A DNA stretch of 64,000 bases from Pseudomonas brassicacearum (GTDB lineage Bacteria > Pseudomonadota > Gammaproteobacteria > Pseudomonadales > Pseudomonadaceae). Under the pieces are notes generated by a model that searched no databases, was not told the DNA's origin, and saw only the letters and a program-made list of their open reading frames with translations. Below, in pieces: positions 1-8,348 of this stretch. The position numbers were made by a program, and so were the translations under genes. Where the stretch lies: positions 100,585 through 164,584 of the forward strand of contig NZ_MOBJ01000015.1 in assembly GCF_003732225.1 (NCBI RefSeq). Reading direction: 5' to 3'. Each line of letters opens with the position of its first letter. The stretch's first letter is position 1.

Positions 1-58
1 TATCTTCATGATGCTGACCATCGTCTACCTGTCGATGGCGCACGAAGAGAACCATTAA
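1..58 (+). CDS. atpB: ATP synthase subunit a, 3' end only
   Basis: Only the last 18 codons and the TAA stop are in the window. They read as a hydrophobic helix followed by a short polar tail (YLSMAHEENH), which fits the C-terminus of the Fo a-subunit, the proton-channel stator partner of the c-ring. The call rests mostly on position: it lies directly upstream of atpE in the conserved atpBEFHAGDC order, with the start beyond the left edge. Confidence 0.85.
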   Translation, partial: IFMMLTIVYLSMAHEENH

Positions 59-82
59 GACCTGCTTCGGCTAGTCTGATGT

Positions 83-118
83 CCCTCTCGCTTCGGTGAG
101 AGGGGGCCCGTACCGGGC
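83..118 (+). other. Tandem hairpins in the atpB-atpE spacer
   Basis: A 7-bp stem (CCCTCTC/GAGAGGG, 83-104, 8-nt loop) is followed by a second small stem (GCCCG-TAC-CGGGC, 106-118). No U-run follows, so these are not an obvious terminator. In a polycistronic atp message they could be RNA-processing or stability elements that help give atpE its high expression; that role is inference. Confidence 0.4.
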
Positions 119-191
119 TCGATGAAACGATTTGTTTTACCGCTTTAATCTAAAAAACCTAAACCATACGACGTAAAAGTCGGGAGGAAAG

Positions 192-449
192 ATGGAAACT
201 GTAGTTGGTCTAACCGCTATCGCTGTTGCACTGTTGATCGGCCTGGGCGCACTGGGTACCGCAATTGGTTTCGGCCTGTTGGGCGGCAAGTTCCTGGAAG
301 GCGCAGCGCGTCAGCCAGAAATGGTTCCAATGCTGCAAGTCAAAATGTTCATCGTTGCCGGTCTGCTCGACGCCGTAACCATGATCGGCGTTGGTATCGC
401 TCTGTTCTTCACCTTCGCGAACCCTTTCGTTGGTCAACTCGCTCACTAA
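192..449 (+). CDS. atpE: ATP synthase Fo subunit c
   Basis: This 85-residue proteolipid forms the membrane c-ring that turns as protons pass. Two hydrophobic helices (about 8-32 and 52-77) flank the polar loop with the RQPE motif (residues 40-43) that contacts the F1 stalk. The proton-carrying carboxylate is Asp60 in [12 protein letters not shown]. Length is normal for the family. A strong Shine-Dalgarno (GGGAGGAAAG) sits just before the ATG, as expected for the most abundant subunit. It lies between atpB and atpF in the atp operon. Confidence 0.98.
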
Positions 450-507
450 TCACTCGGATTTTCGAGTTGAGCAAGTCTGATGGACAACGAACGAGCGAGG
501 TGTTGGC

Positions 508-978
508 GTGAACATTAATGCAACCCTGATTGGCCAGTCCGTTGCGTTCTTCATTTTTGTACTGTTTTGCATGAAGTTCGTGTGGCCTCCGGTCATCGCG
601 GCTTTGCACGAACGTCAGAAGAAGATCGCGGATGGACTGGACGCTGCCGCCCGAGCAGCTCGCGACCTGGAATTGGCCCAAGATAAAGCGGGTCAACAAC
701 TGCGCGAAGCTAAAGCTCAGGCAGCCGAAATCATTGAGCAAGCCAAGAAACGCGGTAATCAGATCGTCGAAGAGGCTGTTGATAAAGCCCGTGTCGACGC
801 TGAACGTGTGAAGGTGCAGGCTCAGGCCGAGATCGAGCAGGAACTGAACAGTGTCAAAGACGCGCTGCGTGCCCAACTGGGTGCCCTGGCCGTTGGCGGC
901 GCCGAGAAGATCCTGGGTGCCACAATCGATCAAAACGCGCACGCGGAGCTGGTTAACAAACTGGCTGCTGAAATTTAA
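508..978 (+). CDS. atpF: ATP synthase Fo subunit b
   Basis: The 156-residue b-subunit of the peripheral stalk holds the alpha3beta3 head still against rotation. It has one N-terminal membrane helix (about 5-26) followed by a long charged Ala/Glu/Gln/Lys-rich helix typical of the right-handed coiled-coil dimer. The start is GTG at 508, with a GCGAGG ribosome site upstream. Its stop is 12 bases before atpH, consistent with one message. Confidence 0.97.
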   Translation: MNINATLIGQSVAFFIFVLFCMKFVWPPVIAALHERQKKIADGLDAAARAARDLELAQDKAGQQLREAKAQAAEIIEQAKKRGNQIVEEAVDKARVDAERVKVQAQAEIEQELNSVKDALRAQLGALAVGGAEKILGATIDQNAHAELVNKLAAEI

Positions 979-990
979 GCGAGGGCGATC

Positions 991-1527
991 ATGGCAGAAC
1001 TGACCACGTTGGCCCGACCTTACGCTAAGGCAGCCTTCGAGCACGCCCAGGCCCACCAGCAACTGGCCTCTTGGTCAGCCATGCTCGGCCTGGCTGCAGC
1101 AGTGTCGCAAGACGACACCATGCAGCGCGTGCTCAAGGCCCCGCGACTGACGAGCGCAAACAAGGCCACCACGTTTATCGACGTGTGTGGCGACAAGTTC
1201 GATGCCAAGGCACAGAATTTCATCCACGTCGTTGCTGAAAACGACCGTCTCCCGCTTTTGCCGGAGATCGCCGCTCTGTTTGACCTGTACAAGGCCGAAC
1301 AAGAGAAATCGGTAGATGTGGATGTCACCAGTGCTTTTGCATTGAACCAAGAACAGCAAGACAAACTCGCCAAGGTTCTCAGTGCACGGCTCGGCCGGGA
1401 AGTGCGACTGCACGCTGCGGAGGATGCCACCCTTATTGGTGGTGTCATCATCCGCGCCGGCGACCTGGTAATCGATGGCTCGATTCGCGGCAAACTCGCG
1501 AACCTTGCCGAAGCATTGAAATCTTGA
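991..1527 (+). CDS. atpH: ATP synthase F1 subunit delta
   Basis: The 178-residue delta subunit caps the F1 head and joins it to the b-dimer. The N-terminal part (TTLARPYAKAAFEHA) is the typical helical domain, and the C-terminal GGVIIRAGDLVIDGSIRGKL segment is the conserved OSCP/delta signature. Length is normal. It sits between atpF and atpA with short spacers and a GCGAGGGCG ribosome site. Confidence 0.97.
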   Translation: MAELTTLARPYAKAAFEHAQAHQQLASWSAMLGLAAAVSQDDTMQRVLKAPRLTSANKATTFIDVCGDKFDAKAQNFIHVVAENDRLPLLPEIAALFDLYKAEQEKSVDVDVTSAFALNQEQQDKLAKVLSARLGREVRLHAAEDATLIGGVIIRAGDLVIDGSIRGKLANLAEALKS

Positions 1528-1548
1528 GTTTGAAGGGGCAGCAGAGCA

Positions 1549-3093
1549 ATGCAGCAACTCAATCCTTCCGAAATAAGTGAAATTATCAAGGGCCGCATCG
1601 AAAAGCTCGATGTGACCTCCCAAGCCCGTAACGAAGGCACTGTCGTCAGCGTATCTGACGGCATCGTGCGGATTCACGGTCTGGCCGACGTTATGTACGG
1701 CGAGATGATCGAGTTTCCGGGCGGCGTCTACGGTATGGCCCTCAACCTGGAGCAAGACTCTGTAGGTGCCGTTGTATTGGGCTCTTACCAGACTCTGGCT
1801 GAAGGCATGAGCGCCAAGTGCACTGGCCGCATCCTCGAAGTTCCGGTTGGTAAGGAACTGCTGGGTCGCGTAGTCGATGCACTGGGTAACCCAGTTGACG
1901 GCAAAGGTCCGCTGAACAACACCGAGACCGATGCGGTCGAGAAAGTTGCTCCGGGCGTGATCTGGCGTAAGTCGGTAGACCAGCCTGTACAGACTGGCTA
2001 CAAGGCTGTCGATGCCATGATCCCTGTCGGCCGTGGCCAGCGTGAGCTGATCATCGGTGACCGTCAGATCGGTAAAACCGCTCTGGCGATCGACGCGATC
2101 ATCAACCAGAAAGACAGCGGCATCTTCTGCGTCTACGTTGCTATCGGTCAGAAACAATCGACCATCGCCAACGTGGTTCGCAAGCTGGAAGAAAACGGCG
2201 CCTTGGCTAACACCATCGTCGTAGCTGCCAGTGCTTCGGAATCGGCTGCACTGCAATTCCTGGCACCGTACTCCGGTTGCACCATGGGCGAATACTTCCG
2301 CGACCGCGGTGAAGACGCGCTGATCGTTTATGACGATCTGTCCAAGCAAGCAGTGGCTTACCGCCAGATTTCCCTGCTGCTGCGCCGTCCACCAGGCCGT
2401 GAAGCCTACCCAGGCGACGTGTTCTATCTCCACTCCCGTCTGCTGGAGCGCGCATCCCGCGTTTCGGAAGAGTACGTAGAGAAGTTCACTAACGGTGCCG
2501 TGACTGGCAAGACCGGTTCCTTGACCGCTCTGCCAATCATTGAAACTCAGGCTGGCGACGTTTCCGCGTTCGTTCCGACCAACGTGATTTCCATCACCGA
2601 CGGTCAGATCTTCCTGGAATCCGCCATGTTCAACTCCGGGATCCGTCCTGCAGTGAACGCCGGTGTTTCGGTATCCCGTGTGGGTGGTGCCGCTCAGACC
2701 AAGATCATCAAGAAGCTTTCCGGTGGTATCCGTACCGCTCTGGCTCAGTACCGTGAACTGGCTGCATTCGCCCAGTTCGCTTCTGACCTGGACGAAGCCA
2801 CTCGCAAGCAGCTTGAGCACGGTCAGCGCGTTACCGAGCTGATGAAGCAGAAGCAATATGCGCCGATGTCCATTGCCGACATGTCGTTGTCCCTGTATGC
2901 CGCTGAACGTGGCTTCCTGGTAGACATCGAGATTCCAAAAATCGGTAGCTTCGAGCAGGCCATGATTGCTTACTTCAACCGCGATCACGCCGAATTGATG
3001 GCGAAGATCAACGTGAAGGGTGACTTCAATGACGAAATCGACGCTGGCCTGAAAGCCGGTATCGAAAAGTTCAAGGCCACCCAAACCTGGTAA
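1549..3093 (+). CDS. atpA: ATP synthase F1 subunit alpha
   Basis: The 514-residue alpha subunit forms the non-catalytic nucleotide sites of the F1 hexamer. It has an N-terminal beta-barrel (to about 95), a nucleotide-binding domain with Walker A GDRQIGKT at 170-177, the PGREAYPGDVFYLHSRLLER segment that interacts with beta, and a helical C-terminal domain. Length and motifs are standard with nothing missing. It is followed 50 bases later by atpG. Confidence 0.99.
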   Translation: MQQLNPSEISEIIKGRIEKLDVTSQARNEGTVVSVSDGIVRIHGLADVMYGEMIEFPGGVYGMALNLEQDSVGAVVLGSYQTLAEGMSAKCTGRILEVPVGKELLGRVVDALGNPVDGKGPLNNTETDAVEKVAPGVIWRKSVDQPVQTGYKAVDAMIPVGRGQRELIIGDRQIGKTALAIDAIINQKDSGIFCVYVAIGQKQSTIANVVRKLEENGALANTIVVAASASESAALQFLAPYSGCTMGEYFRDRGEDALIVYDDLSKQAVAYRQISLLLRRPPGREAYPGDVFYLHSRLLERASRVSEEYVEKFTNGAVTGKTGSLTALPIIETQAGDVSAFVPTNVISITDGQIFLESAMFNSGIRPAVNAGVSVSRVGGAAQTKIIKKLSGGIRTALAQYRELAAFAQFASDLDEATRKQLEHGQRVTELMKQKQYAPMSIADMSLSLYAAERGFLVDIEIPKIGSFEQAMIAYFNRDHAELMAKINVKGDFNDEIDAGLKAGIEKFKATQTW

Positions 3094-3143
3094 GCCGCAG
3101 CGGGGGCCGAGAGGCTCCCGCTTGCTAACCTGATAGGTGTTAC

Positions 3144-4004
3144 ATGGCAGGCGCAAAAGAGATTCGCAGTAAGATTGCGAGCATCAAAAGCACGCAAAAA
3201 ATTACCAGCGCCATGGAAAAAGTGGCGGTCAGCAAAATGCGCAAGGCACAAATGCGCATGTCGGCTAGCCGTCCTTACGCGGAGCGCATCCGCCAGGTTA
3301 TTGGTCATCTGGCCAACGCTAACCCGGAATATCGCCACCCGTTCATGATCGACCGTGCTATCAAGCGCGTCGGTTATGTCGTCGTGAGCAGTGACCGTGG
3401 TCTGTGTGGTGGCTTGAACACCAACCTGTTCAAGGCTTTGGTCAAGGACATGGCGGTAAACCGCGAACAAGGCGTCGAGATCGATCTGTGCGTGATTGGT
3501 AGCAAAGGTGCGGCTTTCTTCCGCAACTTCGGCGGTAACGTCGTTGCAGCTATCAGCCACCTGGGTGAAGAGCCGTCGATCAATGATCTGATCGGCAGCG
3601 TCAAGGTGATGCTGGATGCCTACCTGGACGGCCGTATTGACCGCCTGTGCGTGGTGTCCAACAAGTTCATCAACACCATGACGCAGCAGCCTACCGTGGA
3701 GCAATTGATTCCACTGGTGGCGACCCCGGATCAAGAACTCAAGCACCACTGGGACTATCTCTACGAACCGGATGCCAAGGAGCTGCTTGACGGCTTGATG
3801 GTCCGCTACGTGGAGTCGCAGGTCTACCAGGCGGTGGTCGAGAACAACGCAGCTGAACAAGCGGCGCGGATGATCGCAATGAAGAACGCTACCGACAACG
3901 CCGGTGACTTGATCAGCGATTTGCAGCTGATCTACAACAAGGCGCGTCAGGCTGCGATCACCCAAGAGATCTCGGAAATCGTCGGCGGCGCTGCCGCGGT
4001 TTAA
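3144..4004 (+). CDS. atpG: ATP synthase F1 subunit gamma
   Basis: The 286-residue gamma subunit is the central rotor shaft. The N-terminal helix (MAGAKEIRSKIASIKSTQKI) and the C-terminal helix (NKARQAAITQEISEIVGGAAA) are the two arms of the coiled coil that turns inside the head. The SSDRGLCGGLN motif of the globular domain is intact. It keeps its usual place between alpha and beta. Confidence 0.98.
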   Translation: MAGAKEIRSKIASIKSTQKITSAMEKVAVSKMRKAQMRMSASRPYAERIRQVIGHLANANPEYRHPFMIDRAIKRVGYVVVSSDRGLCGGLNTNLFKALVKDMAVNREQGVEIDLCVIGSKGAAFFRNFGGNVVAAISHLGEEPSINDLIGSVKVMLDAYLDGRIDRLCVVSNKFINTMTQQPTVEQLIPLVATPDQELKHHWDYLYEPDAKELLDGLMVRYVESQVYQAVVENNAAEQAARMIAMKNATDNAGDLISDLQLIYNKARQAAITQEISEIVGGAAAV

Positions 4005-4031
4005 CGGTTCAAATATTCAGAGGATCCAGCT

Positions 4032-5411
4032 ATGAGTAGCGGACGTATCGTTCAAATCATCGGCGCCGTTATCGACGTGGAATTTCCACGCGACAGCGTA
4101 CCGAGCATCTACAACGCGCTGGAAGTACAAAGCGCGGCCGGAACCACTCTGGAAGTTCAGCAGCAGCTGGGCGACGGCGTGGTTCGTACCATTGCGATGG
4201 GCTCCACCGAGGGCTTGAAGCGTGGTCTGGAAGTCAAGGACTCCGGCGCAGCCATCTCCGTACCGGTCGGTAAAGCGACCCTGGGCCGGATCATGGACGT
4301 ACTGGGTAACCCGATCGACGAAGCTGGCCCGATTGACACCGAAGAACGCTGGGGCATTCACCGTCCTGCGCCGTCCTTCGCTGAACAAGCTGGCGGCAAC
4401 GACCTGCTGGAAACCGGCATCAAGGTTATCGACCTGGTTTGCCCGTTTGCCAAGGGCGGTAAAGTCGGTCTGTTCGGTGGTGCCGGTGTAGGCAAAACCG
4501 TAAACATGATGGAACTGATCCGTAACATCGCCATCGAGCACAGCGGTTATTCCGTGTTCGCCGGTGTGGGTGAGCGTACTCGTGAGGGTAACGACTTCTA
4601 CCACGAGATGAAGGACTCCAACGTTCTGGACAAAGTGGCACTGGTTTACGGTCAGATGAACGAGCCGCCGGGAAACCGTCTGCGCGTAGCACTGACTGGC
4701 CTGACCATGGCCGAGAAGTTCCGTGACGAAGGTAACGACGTTCTGCTGTTCGTCGACAACATCTATCGTTACACCCTGGCCGGTACTGAAGTATCCGCAC
4801 TGCTGGGCCGTATGCCTTCGGCAGTAGGTTACCAGCCGACCCTGGCTGAAGAGATGGGCACTCTGCAAGAGCGCATCACTTCCACCAAAAACGGTTCGAT
4901 CACTTCGATCCAAGCGGTATACGTACCTGCGGATGACTTGACTGACCCGTCGCCAGCGACCACCTTCGCCCACTTGGACGCCACCGTCGTTCTGTCCCGT
5001 GACATCGCTTCCCTGGGTATCTACCCAGCAGTAGATCCACTGGACTCGACTTCGCGTCAGCTGGACCCGAACGTGATCGGTCAGGACCACTACGACACCG
5101 CTCGCGGCGTTCAGTATGTTCTGCAGCGTTACAAAGAACTGAAGGACATCATTGCGATCCTGGGTATGGACGAGCTGTCGGAAACCGACAAGCAGTTGGT
5201 ATCCCGCGCTCGTAAGATCCAGCGCTTCTTGTCGCAGCCGTTCTTCGTGGCTGAAGTCTTCACCGGTGCTTCGGGTAAATACGTTTCCCTGAAGGACACC
5301 ATTGCTGGCTTCAAAGGCATCCTCAACGGTGACTACGACCACCTGCCAGAACAAGCGTTCTACATGGTCGGCGGCATCGAAGAAGCGATCGAGAAAGCCA
5401 AGAAACTGTAA
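4032..5411 (+). CDS. atpD: ATP synthase F1 subunit beta
   Basis: The 459-residue beta subunit carries the catalytic sites that make ATP. Walker A is GGAGVGKT (149-156), followed by the GERTREGNDFYHEM catalytic-glutamate region, Walker B (VLLFVDNIYR), and the DELSE segment of the lever region (DELSETDK). Length and motifs are standard. It starts 27 bases after atpG with an AGAGGATC ribosome site. Confidence 0.99.
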   Translation: MSSGRIVQIIGAVIDVEFPRDSVPSIYNALEVQSAAGTTLEVQQQLGDGVVRTIAMGSTEGLKRGLEVKDSGAAISVPVGKATLGRIMDVLGNPIDEAGPIDTEERWGIHRPAPSFAEQAGGNDLLETGIKVIDLVCPFAKGGKVGLFGGAGVGKTVNMMELIRNIAIEHSGYSVFAGVGERTREGNDFYHEMKDSNVLDKVALVYGQMNEPPGNRLRVALTGLTMAEKFRDEGNDVLLFVDNIYRYTLAGTEVSALLGRMPSAVGYQPTLAEEMGTLQERITSTKNGSITSIQAVYVPADDLTDPSPATTFAHLDATVVLSRDIASLGIYPAVDPLDSTSRQLDPNVIGQDHYDTARGVQYVLQRYKELKDIIAILGMDELSETDKQLVSRARKIQRFLSQPFFVAEVFTGASGKYVSLKDTIAGFKGILNGDYDHLPEQAFYMVGGIEEAIEKAKKL

Positions 5412-5455
5412 TCCCGGCGCCCGGCAACGGGCGCTAATCAGGTTGAGGCAAGCAG

Positions 5456-5881
5456 ATGGCTATGACAGTCCATTGCGACATCGTCAGCGCGGAAGGAGAA
5501 ATCTTTTCCGGTCTGGTCGAGATGGTGATTGCGCACGGCAGCCTGGGTGATCTTGGTATCGCTCTGGGTCACGCACCGCTGATCACTGAACTCAAGCCAG
5601 GTCCGATCCGCCTGATCAAACAGGGTGGGGAAGCCGAGGTGTTTTACATCTCCGGTGGTTACCTCGAGGTTCAGCCGAACATGGTCAAGGTTCTTGCCGA
5701 CACCGTGCAACGTGCTGCCGACCTGGACGAAGCCTCCGCTCAGCAAGCCGTTCAGGCTGCCGAGAAGGCCTTGCATGAAAGAGGCGCCGAGTTCGACTAC
5801 GGTTCCGCTGCCGCACGTCTGGCCGAGGCGACAGCTCAGCTGCGCACCGTCCAGCAGATCCGCAAGAAGTTCGGCGGCTGA
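5456..5881 (+). CDS. atpC: ATP synthase F1 subunit epsilon
   Basis: The 141-residue epsilon subunit sits at the foot of the rotor and restrains ATP hydrolysis. It has the N-terminal beta-sandwich (CDIVSAEGEIFSGLVEMVIAHG, and HAPLITELKPG) and a C-terminal helical hairpin ending in QQIRKKFGG. It is the last gene of the operon; a strong terminator follows 30 bases later. Confidence 0.97.
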   Translation: MAMTVHCDIVSAEGEIFSGLVEMVIAHGSLGDLGIALGHAPLITELKPGPIRLIKQGGEAEVFYISGGYLEVQPNMVKVLADTVQRAADLDEASAQQAVQAAEKALHERGAEFDYGSAAARLAEATAQLRTVQQIRKKFGG

Positions 5882-5910
5882 TAAGCCTCCCGCTTGTTGT
5901 GTGATTGATT

Positions 5911-5946
5911 AAAAAGGGTAGCCTCGGCTACCCTTTTTCTTTTTTT
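5911..5946 (+). terminator. Rho-independent terminator of the atp operon
   Basis: A perfect 12-bp stem (AAAAAGGGTAGC / GCTACCCTTTTT) with a CTCG loop is followed by a T-rich run. It lies between atpC and glmU and should end the atp message, leaving glmU to its own promoter in the 50 bases that follow or to read-through. Confidence 0.92.
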
Positions 5947-5998
5947 GCAATTCATCTCTTGGTCGCAGCCGCTGACCTCCCAGGATTGGTAGCCAGTC

Positions 5999-7366
5999 AT
6001 GTCACTTGAAATCGTTATTCTTGCTGCCGGTCAAGGCACTCGCATGCGTTCGGCACTGCCGAAGGTTCTTCACCCGGTGGCGGGCAACTCGATGCTTGGC
6101 CATGTTATCCACACTGCCCGCCAACTTGATCCACAGCGCATTCACGTGGTGATTGGCCACGGTGCCGATGCAGTGCGCGAGCGCTTGGCTGCAGACGACT
6201 TGAATTTCGTGCTGCAGGACAAGCAACTCGGCACGGGCCACGCGGTGGCCCAGGCTGTGCCGTTCATTACCGCCGATACCGTGTTGATCCTTTACGGTGA
6301 CGTGCCGCTGATCGAAGTCCCGACCCTGCAACGCCTGCTCAAGCTTGTGGCGCCACTGCAGATGGGACTGTTGACCGTCGAGCTCGATGACCCGACGGGT
6401 TACGGTCGCATCGTGCGTAATGCTGACGGTCGGGTGACCGCTATCGTCGAGCACAAAGATGCCAGCGAAGCCGAGCGTACGATTACCGAAGGCAACACCG
6501 GCATTCTGGCGGTGCCGGCCAGTCATCTGGGCGACTGGATGAGCCGGCTCTCCAACAACAATGCCCAAGGCGAGTACTACCTGACCGACGTGATTGCCAT
6601 GGCCGTCAGCGATGGTCTGGTAGTGGACACCGAGCAACCTCACGACGCGATGGAAGTGCAGGGCGCCAACGACCGCAAACAGCTCGCAGAGCTGGAGCGT
6701 CACTATCAGTTGCGTGAAGGCCTTCGTCTGATGGCTCAAGGCGTGACGCTGCGCGATCCGGCACGTTTTGATGTACGCGGTGAAGTGACTGTCGGTCGTG
6801 ATGTGCTGATCGACATCAACGTGATCCTTGAAGGCCGTGTGGTCATCGAAGACGACGTGGTCATTGGTCCGAACTGCGTGATCAAGGACAGCACCTTGCG
6901 CAAAGGCGTAGTGATCAAGGCCAACAGCCACATCGAAGGCGCGGTGCTGGGCGAAGGCAGCGATGCCGGTCCGTTTGCACGCTTGCGTCCGGGCACTGTG
7001 CTGGAAGCCCGCGCCCATGTGGGTAACTTTGTCGAATTGAAGAATGCCCATCTGGGTGAAGGCGCCAAGGCCGGTCACCTGACCTATCTGGGCGATGCCG
7101 AAGTCGGCGCGCGGACCAACATTGGCGCGGGCACCATCACCTGCAACTATGATGGCGTCAATAAGTGGAAGACGGTCCTGGGTGAAGACGTATTCATTGG
7201 CTCCAACAACTCGTTGGTGGCGCCTGTGGATATCCTGGACGGCGCGACGACTGCGGCGGGTTCGACGATTACCTCGAATGTGGATAAGTCCCAGTTGGCC
7301 GTTGGTCGGGCTCGGCAGAAGAACATCGATGGCTGGAAGCGACCGGTGAAAATCCAGAAGAGCTGA
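5999..7366 (+). CDS. glmU: Bifunctional GlcN-1-P acetyltransferase / GlcNAc-1-P uridyltransferase
   Basis: The 455-residue cytoplasmic enzyme acetylates glucosamine-1-phosphate and then couples it to UTP to give UDP-GlcNAc for peptidoglycan and LPS. The N-terminal pyrophosphorylase domain (1 to about 228) has the LAAGQGTRMRS nucleotide motif and LYGDVPL. The C-terminal left-handed beta-helix has hexapeptide repeats and the acetyltransferase segment HLTYLGDAEVGARTNIGAG. Length is standard. It shares the locus with glmR and glmS, which supply the same pathway. Confidence 0.98.
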   Translation: MSLEIVILAAGQGTRMRSALPKVLHPVAGNSMLGHVIHTARQLDPQRIHVVIGHGADAVRERLAADDLNFVLQDKQLGTGHAVAQAVPFITADTVLILYGDVPLIEVPTLQRLLKLVAPLQMGLLTVELDDPTGYGRIVRNADGRVTAIVEHKDASEAERTITEGNTGILAVPASHLGDWMSRLSNNNAQGEYYLTDVIAMAVSDGLVVDTEQPHDAMEVQGANDRKQLAELERHYQLREGLRLMAQGVTLRDPARFDVRGEVTVGRDVLIDINVILEGRVVIEDDVVIGPNCVIKDSTLRKGVVIKANSHIEGAVLGEGSDAGPFARLRPGTVLEARAHVGNFVELKNAHLGEGAKAGHLTYLGDAEVGARTNIGAGTITCNYDGVNKWKTVLGEDVFIGSNNSLVAPVDILDGATTAAGSTITSNVDKSQLAVGRARQKNIDGWKRPVKIQKS

Positions 7367-7388
7367 GTTATCCACAGATCGTAAGATC

Positions 7389-7468
7389 AAAAGATCGCAG
7401 CCTGCGGCAGCTCCTACGGAATAGGTGTACCCGATCCCCGTAGGAGCTGCCGCAGGCTGCGATCTTTT
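7389..7468. repeat. REP doublet, 31-bp perfect inverted repeat (GATCGCAGCCTGCGG family)
   Basis: Two perfectly complementary 31-base arms (7389-7419 and 7438-7468) are separated by 18 bases. The arms carry the GATCGCAGCCTGCGGCAGCT core seen again at 20.57, 35.79 and 60.73 kb. The element sits between glmU and the downstream regulator, and its right arm ends in TTTTT, so it could also act as a terminator for glmU. Confidence 0.9.
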
Positions 7469-7514
7469 TATAGGTTACCCACAGATATTTTTTTGATGCG
7501 CCAGCTTGACGAAG

Positions 7515-7560
7515 TTTCGCCGATAGGTTTTGATTGCTTTCGTTATCTTTCGAATCGAAA
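7515..7560. promoter_or_regulatory. Possible DeoR-family operator upstream of glmR
   Basis: TTTCG occurs at 7515, 7538 and 7548 on the plus strand and CGAAA occurs at 7556, with TTTCGTTATCTTTCGAATCG forming a direct-plus-inverted arrangement just before the chosen glmR start. DeoR-type repressors often bind such repeated TTTCG elements. Autoregulation is inferred, not shown. Confidence 0.4.
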
Positions 7561-7570
7561 CTTACCAGTC

Positions 7571-8347
7571 ATGTCGAAGCGCAATACACCACAACGTCGC
7601 CACAATATTCTTGCCTTGCTCAATGAACAGGGCGAAGTCAGTGTGGATGAATTGGCCAAGCGTTTTGAAACCTCGGAAGTTACAATTCGCAAAGACCTGG
7701 CGGCGCTTGAAAGCAATGGCTTGTTGCTACGCCGTTACGGCGGCGCGATCACCATGCCGCAAGAGCTGGTCAGTGACCCGAGCCAATCCGTCTCCCAGTA
7801 CAAGCAAGCCATCGCCAGAACCGCGGTGACGCGGATTCGTGAACATGCGCGGATTATCATCGACAGCGGTAGCACCACCGCCGCAATGATTCCGCAACTT
7901 GGCCAACAGCCGGGTCTGGTCGTCATGACCAACTCCCTGCACGTCGCCAATGCGCTGAGCGAACTTGAACATGAGCCCGTGTTGTTGATGACCGGTGGAA
8001 CCTGGGATCCGCATTCCGAGTCATTCCAGGGGCAGGTCGCCGAGCAGGTCCTGCGCTCTTATGATTTCGACCAGTTGTTCATCGGTGCCGACGGCATTGA
8101 TCTGGTGCGCGGTACCACAACTTTCAACGAGCTGCTCGGTCTTAGCCGAGTAATGGCCGACGTGGCTCGTGAAGTGATCGTGATGGTCGAATCCGACAAG
8201 ATCGGCCGCAAGATTCCAAACCTGGAGCTGCCCTGGAGCAGCGTCCATACCCTTATTACCGATGATCGCCTGCCGCAAGAGGCTCGCGACCAGATTCAGG
8301 CCCGCGGCATTAACGTGATATGCGCGGCAGTCAGCCAGGAGATATAG
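7571..8347 (+). CDS. glmR: DeoR-family regulator of amino-sugar synthesis (GlmR-like)
   Basis: This 258-residue regulator has an N-terminal helix-turn-helix (RRHNILALLNEQGEVSVDEL..TSEVTIRKDLAALESNGLLLRRYGGA) and a C-terminal DeoRC sugar-phosphate-sensing domain (IIDSGSTTAAMIPQL, LFIGADGID). A longer reading frame from 7493 exists, but family proteins begin MSKRNTPQRRHNIL, so ATG 7571 is preferred. It is wedged between glmU and glmS, and the stop is one base before the glmS ATG, so it probably adjusts glmS expression. The gene name is by synteny with Pseudomonas aeruginosa PA5550. Confidence 0.88.
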   Translation: MSKRNTPQRRHNILALLNEQGEVSVDELAKRFETSEVTIRKDLAALESNGLLLRRYGGAITMPQELVSDPSQSVSQYKQAIARTAVTRIREHARIIIDSGSTTAAMIPQLGQQPGLVVMTNSLHVANALSELEHEPVLLMTGGTWDPHSESFQGQVAEQVLRSYDFDQLFIGADGIDLVRGTTTFNELLGLSRVMADVAREVIVMVESDKIGRKIPNLELPWSSVHTLITDDRLPQEARDQIQARGINVICAAVSQEI

Positions 8348-8348
8348 C

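Noticed and set aside
1075..3156. A 693-codon open frame on the minus strand across atpH and atpA, and similar long antisense frames over atpD, glmU, glmS and the P-type ATPase
   Set aside because: They are shadows of highly expressed GC-rich genes: they lie opposite strongly conserved coding sequence, have low-complexity composition (rich in Gln, His, Arg, Val) and no ribosome sites.
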